Shown here: piece after piece, positions 1-6,970 of the stretch
Numbering within the stretch: the stretch's first letter is position 1
Layout of the letters: every line of letters starts with the position of its first letter
Assembly (NCBI GenBank): GCA_030039105.1
Contig: JASHQO010000091.1
Span: 1-8,558, forward strand
Direction of reading: 5' to 3'
DNA length: 8,558 bases
Source: Xanthobacteraceae bacterium
GTDB lineage: Bacteria > Pseudomonadota > Alphaproteobacteria > Rhizobiales > Xanthobacteraceae
The notes under the pieces: model-generated
Seen by the model: the letters and a program-made list of their open reading frames with translations, nothing else
What the model was told of the DNA's origin: nothing
Database searches by the model: none
Program-made: the position numbers and the translations under genes

Positions 1-2
1 TG

Positions 3-617
3 CCATGCGGCCTCTATCTGCTCAGCTTTTATCAGGATTTGCAGCAGCGGCAATCGCCTTACAGCCGCGACGCCACCGCGATCGGACAGTTCATACTGGT
101 CCGCCGCAGCCTCTATGAGGCCGCCGGTGGCCACGCCGCGATCAGTGGCGACATTTGCGAGGACGTGGCCTTGGCGCGGCTGATCAAGCGGTGCGGCGGC
201 CACGCCCTGCTCTACGACGGCGCCGGTCTCATCTCGACGCGCATGTACGATGGCTGGCGCACATTGTGGCCTGGCGTAGCCAAGAACCTGGTCGATATGC
301 TGGGTGGCCCGGTTTCCACCGTTGCGATCGCGCTTGCTGCCATCGCATCGTCGTGGGCGGCCGTGGCGATCCCGGCCGCCGATGCGGCGAGCTGCGCCGA
401 CGGCGTGTCGGGTGGCTGTTTCGCGCTGGCTCCGGCGCTCGCCGGCTCGGCAGCGGCGTTCGCGCTGCACATCGTCGGCGCCGCATTTTTCCGGATTCCG
501 CTCTGGTACGGACTGCTGTTTCCGCTCGGCTACACGGCCGGCGCCGTGATGGCCCTCGATAGCGTCTGGCGGCGTCGGCGCGGCCGGGTGAGCTGGAAGG
601 GGCGCACGTATTCATGA
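3..617 (+). CDS. Family 2 glycosyltransferase, C-terminal part (5' end outside window)
   Basis: The reading frame is open to the left edge, so this is the last ~204 residues of a longer gene; a TTG at 39 is not a credible start. Seen: a stretch reading IGQFILVRR followed by GGH and then CEDVALARLIK. The latter resembles the acidic catalytic-base region of membrane-anchored GT2 enzymes. About 25 residues later comes TRMYDGWRTLWPG, in the place of the (Q/R)xxRW-type motif. Three hydrophobic segments follow (roughly nt 306-378, 420-495 and 498-561), as in GT2 proteins tethered to the inner membrane with a cytosolic catalytic domain. The gene ends in a 4-bp ATGA overlap with the AI-2E permease gene, so the two are probably translated together. 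Its place upstream of hpnIJK suggests lipid or polyprenoid glycosylation. HpnB was considered, but the typical LIDDCALA motif of HpnB is absent, so the substrate is left open. Confidence 0.8.
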   Translation, partial: PCGLYLLSFYQDLQQRQSPYSRDATAIGQFILVRRSLYEAAGGHAAISGDICEDVALARLIKRCGGHALLYDGAGLISTRMYDGWRTLWPGVAKNLVDMLGGPVSTVAIALAAIASSWAAVAIPAADAASCADGVSGGCFALAPALAGSAAAFALHIVGAAFFRIPLWYGLLFPLGYTAGAVMALDSVWRRRRGRVSWKGRTYS

Positions 618-1717
618 GCAGGGCCCCGCGGCGGCGGCGCCGGCGCAGCGGCGATCACGAGCATGTAAGCCGGATCTCGACGCTGACGACGCTCTTCTTT
701 TTGGCCGCCGCCGTCGTTTTGCTGCATACGGTCCAATGGATACTGTTGCCGTTCGTCATTGCCGGCCTGATTGCCTATGTCTGCACGCCGCTGATCGAGT
801 GGCTTGCCGTGCGCTCCGGCGCGCCGCGCGCGCTTTTCGCCGTCGCAATATTTTTGATCCTGCTCGGCATCGGCACGCTGTTCGGACTGCTGGGCATCCC
901 GCCACTGGTCGATGAGGTGCGGCGGGTGGCCGCCGATTTTTCGGGCACCGTCGGTGAGCTGGCCCGCGCCATTGTCGGGAATCGGACCATCACTGTCTTT
1001 GACAAGTCGATGAACGCGACGGAGCTTGCGCAGGCGATCGTCGCTGCTCTGCGCAATTGGATCGTGCAGCAGCCGGGACCGCTGGTGCGGTTTGGCGGCG
1101 TGGCGTTCGTCAGCATGTTGGCCTTCACCCTGACGCTGATCCTGCTGGTCTATTTCCTGCTCAACGGCCCGGCGATCGTGCGCGGCCTGTTGTGGCTGGT
1201 TCCCCCGGCCCAGCGCCCTTTGATCCGGCATATCTGGTCACGCCTCGATCCCGTGCTGCGGCGCTATTTCATCGGTGTCATCGTTGTCGTCATCTATGCG
1301 ATGGTTGCCGCTTATATCGGGCTGGGATTGGTGCTCGGCATCCATCATGCCGTGTTCCTCGCGCTCCTGACCGGCATCCTGGAGATGATTCCCATGATCG
1401 GGCCGCTCGCCGCGGCAGCGATCGCCGGGCTTGTTGCAGTGCGATACGCGACCGGCATAGGCCCCATCGTTTCCTATGCCCTCTATGCCGCCGCGCTGCG
1501 GCTGTCGATCGACCAGATGTTGGGCCCCTTGGTGCTTGGCGCCGCGGCGCGGGTCCATCCGGCTCTGATCATCTTGTGCTTCCTGGCAGGCGGACTATTG
1601 TTCGGCATTACCGGCGTGATTTTGGCGGTTCCGACGGCTCTGATCGTCAAGACCACGTTGGCCGTCCTTTACGATGAGTCCGACGATCTCGACGCGGCGA
1701 CGCCACACCTCGATTGA
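614..1717 (+). CDS. AI-2E family transporter (PerM/YdiK-like permease)
   Basis: The 367-residue product has the length and topology of the AI-2E exporter family. A basic N-terminus (eight Arg within residues 3-11) precedes two hydrophobic segments (about 23-40 and 42-60) and another at 73-97. A soluble stretch follows (about 98-155), then a C-terminal membrane block from about 160 onward. Diagnostic pieces are GILEMIPMIGP at 254-264, DQ at 300-301 in the re-entrant/TM region, and the closing FGITGVILAVP at 330-340 followed by TALIVK. The family includes proteins tied to autoinducer-2 release and to Na+(Li+)/H+ antiport, but most members have unknown substrates, so AI-2 transport should not be assumed. 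The ATG overlaps the stop of the glycosyltransferase by 4 bp, and a purine-rich GGAAGGGG at 595-602 lies 11 nt upstream. Operon position suggests a role in envelope or lipid metabolism, which is inference. Confidence 0.9.
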   Translation: MSRAPRRRRRRSGDHEHVSRISTLTTLFFLAAAVVLLHTVQWILLPFVIAGLIAYVCTPLIEWLAVRSGAPRALFAVAIFLILLGIGTLFGLLGIPPLVDEVRRVAADFSGTVGELARAIVGNRTITVFDKSMNATELAQAIVAALRNWIVQQPGPLVRFGGVAFVSMLAFTLTLILLVYFLLNGPAIVRGLLWLVPPAQRPLIRHIWSRLDPVLRRYFIGVIVVVIYAMVAAYIGLGLVLGIHHAVFLALLTGILEMIPMIGPLAAAAIAGLVAVRYATGIGPIVSYALYAAALRLSIDQMLGPLVLGAAARVHPALIILCFLAGGLLFGITGVILAVPTALIVKTTLAVLYDESDDLDAATPHLD

Positions 1718-1790
1718 GCCCGGGACCAGCGCGACAACGCAACTTTCTTGCTGCGCCGTCGTTGCCGAACCAGGGCGACGGATTGTTCCG

Positions 1791-2477
1791 ATGGATTTCA
1801 GCAGTCCTAATTTGCCCTTCCCGGATGCCGGGCAGGCCGACACGGGCCGCCGGTGGCTGGAGACGCTGCTTGGCGCTTTGGATGCGCGTTTGCGACGGCG
1901 CAACGGCGTTTTCGAGTATAGCGAGCGCCGCGACTGCGTGTTTCGCATCCAGCTCGCGCCAAGCCCGGGCGGCGCCACGCTTGGCGATGGCACAACACTT
2001 CAGGCCGGGATGCCGGTCATCATCCTGCATTGGTGGAACGAGCAAATTCCGCGAGTCCCCGCCGAGGGCCCAACGCTGGGCTGGGCGCGCCGTCTGGATC
2101 GCGCCGTCGATGCATCCTTATGCGAATTGGAGCGGTACCTGGCCAAAACTCCGGCCCTGCGCGAGGTGTCCGCCATATGCGTCGTTCTGGGCCTCGCCGT
2201 CGCGGCGCGAAACGACCACGTCGTGCGGGTGATGACGCGCTATGGCTTCGAGCGCATGGTCATGCCGCCGTTGCGTAGGCTGGGCGAATGGCTCCATCGG
2301 CTCGGCGAGAATGTCCTGATTTCGCTGATGGTATTGGGCCGCAATCCGATGGCCTTGCACGCCGACAGCCTGCACCGGGATCGGGTCGTGATGTGTCAGT
2401 CGCGGCGCGACTTGCAGCAGCGCTACGGCGTCGATCGTCACTATCAAGGTCGCCACGTTGAGCCGAGACAGCCATGA
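1791..2477 (+). CDS. YkoP-like conserved hypothetical protein
   Basis: A soluble protein of about 228 residues with no signal peptide or membrane helix. The recognisable core is a strand ending in LHWWNEQIP (residues 79-87), preceded by a GD...L.AGMPV element. A helix rich in Arg follows (LGWARRLDRAVDASL, about 96-110), then CELERYLAKTPAL and, after a variable strand, RYGFERM. This order (GD-x-V-x-x-LHxWN, then WARRL, then L.....L) resembles the YkoP domain that also occurs fused to polysaccharide deacetylases; the match is from memory and moderate. No catalytic motif is evident. ATG at 1791 is preferred because an upstream ATG at 1674 would overlap the permease gene by 44 bp and add a low-complexity, Arg/Thr/Ser-rich leader unlike a folded domain. 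The Shine-Dalgarno at 1791 is weak. The stop overlaps the hpnI start by 4 bp, tying this gene to hopanoid glycosylation. Confidence 0.72.
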   Translation: MDFSSPNLPFPDAGQADTGRRWLETLLGALDARLRRRNGVFEYSERRDCVFRIQLAPSPGGATLGDGTTLQAGMPVIILHWWNEQIPRVPAEGPTLGWARRLDRAVDASLCELERYLAKTPALREVSAICVVLGLAVAARNDHVVRVMTRYGFERMVMPPLRRLGEWLHRLGENVLISLMVLGRNPMALHADSLHRDRVVMCQSRRDLQQRYGVDRHYQGRHVEPRQP

Positions 2478-3643
2478 GCGTGCCGGACGCCCCTGCCATT
2501 TTTGACGGTCTCGCCGAGCTTTGCATGGTCGGCGCGGCACTGGGCTGCTGTTATTTGTTCGCCGCCTGCGTCGCGGTGTTGCGCTTTCGGCGGCAGCGCC
2601 GCGTAGCGCACCCGCGGACGGAGCCGGTGACAATTCTCAAACCGCTCCACGGCGCAGAACCGGATTTGACGGCGTGCCTCGCCTCGTTCTGCGATCAGGC
2701 CTATGCCGGACCCATTCAAATGGTCTGCGGCGTCCGGGATGCCGGGGACGAAGCGATCAATGCGGTCCGGCGGTTGATGGCGGAGCGACCCGATCGGGCG
2801 ATTGAGTTGACGATAGACGGTCGCGACCATGGCCGTAATCGCAAAGTTTCCAATCTTGCCAACATGCTGCCGCTGGCGCGGCACAACGTGACGGTCATCT
2901 CCGATAGCGACATGGCGGTGCCTGCGGACTATCTGGCCAATATCGCCGGCGAGCTGCAGCAACCCGACGTCGGCGCCGTGACCTGTCTGTATCACGGGGT
3001 TGCGAGCTCCGGCCGGTGGTCGCAATATGCGGCGCTGGCGATCAACACCCACTTCCTGCCCAACGTCGTGGCGGCGTTGAGCCTCGGTCTGGCGACGCCA
3101 TGCTTCGGCTCGACCATCGCGATGCGTCGCAGCATTCTGATGCGCATCGGCGGCTTCGACGCGTTTGCCGGTTGCCTTGCCGACGACTATGCGATCGGCG
3201 ATGCGGTGCGGTCGCTGGGCTACAACGTTGCCATACCGGCGTTCTCGATCGGCCATGTCTGCTTCGAGCCCGACTTTGCGGCATTGGTCGCCCACGAAAT
3301 CCGCGCGGCGCGGACGATCAAAGCCATAGATCCGCTCGGCTATTTCGGCTCGGTCGTCACGCATCCGTTGCCGCTGGCGCTGTTCGCGGCGCTGCTCGGT
3401 AGCGGCGGTGGCATGTGGTGGCTGGTGCTGAGCGCGCTTGCAGGCCGCATCGCGCTGTGTTTTTGCGTGGAGCATGCCTTCGGTCTGCCGCGGCAGCCGA
3501 TATGGCTCATTCCGCTGCGCGACCTGCTGTCGTTCGCGGTTTTCGTGTCGAGCTATCTCGGCTCGACCGTGACGTGGCGGGGCGTGCGCTACGGCGTGAC
3601 CGGCGATGGCGGACTGGCGCCGGACGAAAGGAACAGCCGATGA
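2474..3643 (+). CDS. hpnI: HpnI, hopanoid glycosyltransferase (adds N-acetylglucosamine to bacteriohopanetetrol)
   Basis: The 389-residue product matches HpnI in length and in ceramide-glucosyltransferase-like GT2 layout. An N-terminal membrane anchor (about 14-38) is followed by TILKPLHG at 53-60. The DSD metal/nucleotide-sugar motif is at 144-146, CFGSTIAMRR at 210-219, and the acidic pair D238-D239 (LADDYAIG). HEIRAARTIKAIDPLGY at 274-290 occupies the (Q/R)xxRW position in HpnI style. C-terminal hydrophobic segments lie near 296-332 and 349-366. The known role, from genetics in other hopanoid producers, is transfer of N-acetylglucosamine to bacteriohopanetetrol at the cytoplasmic face of the membrane, the first step towards BHT glucosamine and BHT cyclitol ether. 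Starts in an ATGA overlap with the YkoP-like gene and ends at the hpnJ start, in the conserved order hpnI-hpnJ-hpnK. No damage is visible. Confidence 0.92.
   Translation: MSVPDAPAIFDGLAELCMVGAALGCCYLFAACVAVLRFRRQRRVAHPRTEPVTILKPLHGAEPDLTACLASFCDQAYAGPIQMVCGVRDAGDEAINAVRRLMAERPDRAIELTIDGRDHGRNRKVSNLANMLPLARHNVTVISDSDMAVPADYLANIAGELQQPDVGAVTCLYHGVASSGRWSQYAALAINTHFLPNVVAALSLGLATPCFGSTIAMRRSILMRIGGFDAFAGCLADDYAIGDAVRSLGYNVAIPAFSIGHVCFEPDFAALVAHEIRAARTIKAIDPLGYFGSVVTHPLPLALFAALLGSGGGMWWLVLSALAGRIALCFCVEHAFGLPRQPIWLIPLRDLLSFAVFVSSYLGSTVTWRGVRYGVTGDGGLAPDERNSR
3627..3632 (+). promoter_or_regulatory. Shine-Dalgarno of hpnJ
   Basis: AAAGGA ends 7 nt before the ATG at 3640, which overlaps the hpnI stop (ATGATG, with TGA at 3641-3643). 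This is one of the better ribosome-binding sites in the window. It fixes the true hpnJ start at 3640 or the second ATG at 3643, although an in-frame stop follows at 3709. The alternative GTG at 3799 has no comparable site in front of it. Confidence 0.75.
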
Positions 3644-5070
3644 TGCGGACGCTGTTTCTGCAGGCCCCGGCCTATGACGGCTTCGACGGCGGTGCCGGCT
3701 CGCGCTATTAGGCGCGGCGCGAGATCCGTTCGTTCTGGTATCCGACCTGGCTGGCGCAGGCCGCGGCGCTGGTTCCGGGCTCCAAGCTGATCGATGCCGT
3801 GCCGCACGGCATCGACATCGCCGGCATCATACGCGTTGCGCGCGACTACGATCTTGCGGTGCTGCACACCTCGACGCCGTCATTCGCTTCGGACGTTCGG
3901 GCGGTGGAGGCCCTCAAGGCGGCCAACCCGGCGCTGAAGATCGGATTCGTCGGTGCCAAAGTGGCGGTGCAGCCCGACACCAGCCTTGACGCTTCGCCGC
4001 ACATCGATTTCGTCGCCGGCAACGAGTTCGATTTCACCGTCAAGGAGATCGCCGAAGGCCGCGACTGGAACGGCATCCACGGCCTCGTCTATCGCGACCG
4101 GCACGGCGCCATTCGGCACAATCAGCCGCGCGAAATTCTCGGCGACATGGATCAGTTGCCGTTCGTCACCCCGGTCTATAAGCGCGACTTGAGCATTGAA
4201 AAGTATTTCATCGGCTATCTGCAACATCCTTATCTGTCGCTCTATACCGGCCGCGGCTGCAAATCGCGCTGCACCTTCTGCCTGTGGCCGCAGACCGTGG
4301 GCGGCCATCGTTACCGCACCCGCAGCGTCGGCAACGTGGTGGAGGAGATCGCCTGGGCGCGGCAGGCATTTCCGCAGGTCCGCGAATTCTTCTTCGACGA
4401 CGATACCTTCACCGACGACCGGTCGCGCACCGAAGCGATCGCGCGCGAGCTCGGCAGAATGGCCGTTACCTGGTCGTGCAACGCCAAGGCCAACGTGCCG
4501 CTTGCGACGTTGAAGGTCATGCGCGACAACGGCTTGCGCCTGTTGCTGGTGGGCTACGAGTCGGGCAACCAGCAGATTCTGCACAATATCAAAAAAGGCA
4601 TGCGCCTCGACGTCGCGCGCGCCTTCACCAGAAACTGTCACGCGCTCGGCATTACCATCCACGGCACGTTCATCCTCGGCTTGCCCGGAGAAACCAGGCA
4701 AACGATCGAGGAGACCATCCGCTTTGCCGCCGAGATCAATCCGCATACCATACAGGTTTCGATCGCCGCGCCTTATCCGGGCACCGCACTGTATCGGGAG
4801 GCGTTGGAAAAAGGCTGGCTCGATCGCGAGCACGCCGAACTGGTCGACGACCACGGCGTCCAGCTTGCGCCGTTGCACTATCCGCACCTGAGCCATCAGG
4901 AGATCTTCCATTCGGTCGAGGATTTTTACCGGCGCTTCTATTTCCGCGCGCCGAAGATCGCGTCGATCGTCTCCGAGATGGCGCGGAGCCCGGCGATGAT
5001 GCGGCGCCGGCTGCGTGAAGGCGTGGAGTTTTTTCAATTTCTCCGTCAGCGACGGGAGACGGCGCAGTGA
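3640..5070 (+). CDS. hpnJ: HpnJ, radical SAM enzyme of BHT cyclitol ether synthesis, interrupted by an in-frame amber stop at 3709-3711
   Basis: HpnJ is the B12-binding-domain radical SAM protein that converts BHT glucosamine to the cyclitol ether. The full frame is 476 codons, close to the family's ~470. The N-terminus MMRTLFLQAPAYDGFDGG is typical, but codon 24 (GAGSRY-stop-ARREIRSFWYPTWL) is TAG where I expect Gln (CAG). Frame and family sequence continue unbroken to 5070. Downstream, the 4Fe-4S/SAM motif CxxxCxxC is C207, C211, C214 (GCKSRCTFCLWP), with DDDTFTDD and a GYESGNQ-type strand after it. The only visible restart is GTG at 3799 (423 residues), without a Shine-Dalgarno and lacking the first strand of the Rossmann-like domain. 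So either the gene is a very young pseudogene, the stop is suppressed, a shortened protein is made, or the base is an error. The stop of hpnJ overlaps the hpnK start (GTGA). Confidence 0.88.
3709..3711 (+). other. Premature in-frame TAG codon within hpnJ
   Basis: Reading from the ATG at 3643, codon 23 is TAG. The same frame then gives ARREIRSFWYPTWLAQ and continues to the CxxxCxxC core. No insertion or deletion is involved. A single C-to-T transition from CAG accounts for the stop. The base after the stop is G. Confidence 0.9.
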
Positions 5071-5945
5071 ACCTGCTCATCATCACGGCGGACGACCTCG
5101 GCTTGGCGGTCGAGGTCAACGAAGCGGTGGAGTTGGCGCACCGCGCCGGCGTGCTGACCGCCGCGAGCCTCATGGTCGGCGGGCAGGCGGCCGTCGACGC
5201 GGTGTCGCGCGCCCGCCGCCTGCCGAAGCTTTCGGTCGGCCTGCACGTCGTGCTGGTCGATGGCCGGCCGATTTTGCCGCCGGCACGGATTCCGAATCTC
5301 GTCGATGGAAGCGGCAACTTGCGTCGCGATATGGTGCGATTGAGCTTCGAGCTGGCCCTGCTGCCGAGCCGCCGCCGGCAATTGCGCGCGGAGATTGCGG
5401 CACAATTCGAAGCCTACCGGCAGACCGGCCTGTCCCTCGACCATGTCGACGTGCATAAGCATTTTCATCTGCACCCGGTGGTCGCCCGCGAAGTGATCGC
5501 GATCGGCCGCCAATTCGGCATGCGTGCCTTGCGAATTCCGGTCGAGCCCGGCGCGGTCTTGGCGCGGATGGGGCAGCGTCGAGGATTGCTGCTATTGTGG
5601 CTGTTGCGACCGTGGCTCGCGATCGCGCGCGCGCAAGCGCGTCGCGCCGGTATCGTGGTTGCCGATGCGGTGTTCGGGCTGACGTGGTCCGGCGCCATGT
5701 CGGCGAGGCGGCTCGCCAGTCTCATCGACAATCTGCCGCCGGGTCTGATCGAGATATTCACCCATCCGGCGGTGCGAAACCGCTTCCTCGGCCATGCCGA
5801 CGGCTATGGCTATACCGGCGAATTGAAAGCGTTGTGCGCGCCCATGACGGCGGCGGCGTTGCGGCGCTCGCGGTGCAGGCTTGGCAGTTACGGCGACGTC
5901 TATCCGCGTGCGGTCGGCTCGCGCGAGCCGCTGCGCAGCACGTGA
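5067..5945 (+). CDS. hpnK: HpnK, hopanoid-associated YdjC/ChbG-type deacetylase
   Basis: The 292-residue product fits the HpnK branch of the YdjC/ChbG metal-dependent carbohydrate deacetylases. Seen: TADDLG at 7-12 near the N-terminus with the metal-binding Asp pair D9-D10, then VGLHVVL with H60. LDHVDVHKHFHLHP at 124-137 carries the histidine cluster (H126, H130, H132, H134, H136), and IEIFTHPA includes H233. Known family role: removing the acetyl group from BHT-N-acetylglucosamine made by HpnI, giving BHT glucosamine, the substrate for HpnJ. The start is GTG at 5067 in a GTGA overlap with the hpnJ stop, with GGGAG at 5054-5058 eight nt upstream, so expression is probably coupled to ribosomes arriving from hpnJ. 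All catalytic residues look intact. The last ~15 codons overlap the 3' end of hpnA on the other strand. Confidence 0.92.
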   Translation: MNLLIITADDLGLAVEVNEAVELAHRAGVLTAASLMVGGQAAVDAVSRARRLPKLSVGLHVVLVDGRPILPPARIPNLVDGSGNLRRDMVRLSFELALLPSRRRQLRAEIAAQFEAYRQTGLSLDHVDVHKHFHLHPVVAREVIAIGRQFGMRALRIPVEPGAVLARMGQRRGLLLLWLLRPWLAIARAQARRAGIVVADAVFGLTWSGAMSARRLASLIDNLPPGLIEIFTHPAVRNRFLGHADGYGYTGELKALCAPMTAAALRRSRCRLGSYGDVYPRAVGSREPLRST

Positions 5946-6970
5946 GTCGCGGCCGCCGCGGCGTGCGGGCCCTTCAGGTAGCCGGCATCATCGAACCAGC
6001 GCACCGCATCGCTCAGCGCCTCCTGATAAGGCCGCGCGCGAAAGCCGAGATCGCGCTCCGCCTTGGCGGCGCTGAAGAACATGCGGTAGCGCGACAGTCG
6101 AACGCCGTCCAACGTCGCGAGCGGCTCACGCCCGGTGACATAAGCCGCCGCCTCGGCGACGCAGGCGACCGGCAGCGTGGCGTACCAGGGCAGCCGCCAC
6201 CTTGGTGGACGGCGGCCGGCCAGGGCGGCGATGTCCGCAAGCATTTGAGCAAAGGTCACGTTTTGCCCGCCCAGGATGTAGCGTTGGCCAATCTTGCCGC
6301 ACTGCAGCGCCGCCAGATGGCCGAGCGCGACGTCGTCGACGTGGACCAGATTGAGACCGGTATCGACGAAGGCAGGGATTTGGCCCGCTGCCGCCGCAAC
6401 GACGATGCGGCCGGTCGGGGTGGGACGTCGATCGCGCGGGCCGATCGGCGTCGACGGGTTGACGATGACCGCCGGCAGGTTGCGCGCGGCCACCATGGCG
6501 CAGACCAGCCGTTCGGCCGCAATCTTGCTGCGCTTGTAGGCGCCGATGCCCTCGGCCTCCGACAATAGCCGGCTCTCGTCGGCGGGCGCGCCGTCGGGCC
6601 GCAAGGCCAATGTCGCGACGCTGCTGGTATAGACCACCCGTTCGACGCCGGCGCGCAGCGCCGCCTCCATGACATTGCGGGTGCCATCGACGTTGCTGGC
6701 AAAGATCTCGCTGCGGTTGCGTGCCCAAAGACGGTAGTCGGCGGCAACATGGAAAACATAGCGGCTTCCGGCCATAGCCGCTGCGATGGAGCTGCGATCG
6801 CGTAAATCTCCCTCGACCAATTCCACGCCGAGACGCGTCAGGTCGTCGACCCGGCTGCTGGGCCGAACCAAGGCGCGCACGGCAAGGCCGGCCTCGAGCA
6901 GCTTGCTCAGTACAGCGCCACCGACAAAGCCGCTGGCGCCGGTGATGAAGGTCCTGTCGGCCTGTGTCAT
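5900..6970 (-). CDS. hpnA: HpnA, hopanoid-associated NAD-dependent sugar epimerase/dehydratase (extended SDR)
   Basis: An extended short-chain dehydrogenase/reductase of 356 residues. Visible landmarks are the NAD(P)-binding TGASGFVGG (10-18), VEGDLRD (52-58), FHVAADYRLW (73-82) and NVDGTRNV (93-100). TSS at 115-117, Y145-x-x-x-K149 (AYKRSK), NPSTPIGPRD (171-180) and NLVHVDDVALGH (207-218) complete the fold. The closing YLKGP at 331-335 is where HpnA proteins usually end. HpnA is conserved in hopanoid clusters, but its exact reaction is not firmly established; a role in side-chain or sugar modification is assumed. The ~20-residue tail past 335 (Ala/His then SGSREPTARG) is poorly conserved and overlaps hpnK by 46 bp, as if an older stop had been lost. 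The ATG at 6970 has no clear Shine-Dalgarno. It is read divergently from hpnG. Confidence 0.92.
   Translation of the reverse strand: MTQADRTFITGASGFVGGAVLSKLLEAGLAVRALVRPSSRVDDLTRLGVELVEGDLRDRSSIAAAMAGSRYVFHVAADYRLWARNRSEIFASNVDGTRNVMEAALRAGVERVVYTSSVATLALRPDGAPADESRLLSEAEGIGAYKRSKIAAERLVCAMVAARNLPAVIVNPSTPIGPRDRRPTPTGRIVVAAAAGQIPAFVDTGLNLVHVDDVALGHLAALQCGKIGQRYILGGQNVTFAQMLADIAALAGRRPPRWRLPWYATLPVACVAEAAAYVTGREPLATLDGVRLSRYRMFFSAAKAERDLGFRARPYQEALSDAVRWFDDAGYLKGPHAAAAATHVLRSGSREPTARG
5915..5930. repeat. 16-bp perfect palindrome in the hpnK/hpnA tail overlap
   Basis: CGGCTCGCGCGAGCCG reads identically on both strands, so both tails include SREP. A second 10-bp palindrome, GCTGCGCAGC at 5930-5939, abuts it. 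No T-run follows on either strand and there is no unpaired loop beyond the centre, so a standard intrinsic terminator is not supported. It may still fold in RNA or be chance in GC-rich coding sequence. Confidence 0.6.

Noticed and set aside
3..617. Identification of the first glycosyltransferase as HpnB
   Set aside because: The acidic motif here is CEDVALAR and not the LIDDCALA pattern I associate with HpnB, and the tail differs; only the general GT2 class is supported.
530..1231. Minus-strand open frame (233 codons) antisense to the AI-2E gene
   Set aside because: Very Gln/Arg/Asp-rich low-complexity product; the plus strand encodes a clear membrane permease.
1674..1790. Upstream ATG start for the YkoP-like gene
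   Set aside because: It would overlap the permease gene by 44 bp and add a 39-residue leader without domain character; ATG 1791 is preferred, though not proven.
2444..3475. Minus-strand open frame (343 codons) antisense to hpnI
   Set aside because: Arg/His/Gln-rich composition typical of antisense frames in GC-rich genes; the plus strand encodes HpnI with all motifs.
3640..3711. TAG as a pyrrolysine codon in hpnJ
   Set aside because: The expected residue is an ordinary Gln, no pyl genes are in view, and a C-to-T change is far simpler.
3880..5037. Long minus-strand open frame (385 codons) antisense to hpnJ
   Set aside because: Rich in Arg/Ala/Asp/Gln with no domain; a mirror of the codon bias of the hpnJ frame, which has clear motifs.
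5597..6568. Plus-strand open frame of 323 codons across hpnK and antisense to hpnA
   Set aside because: No recognisable domain, Arg-rich, and it spans two well-supported genes in other frames.
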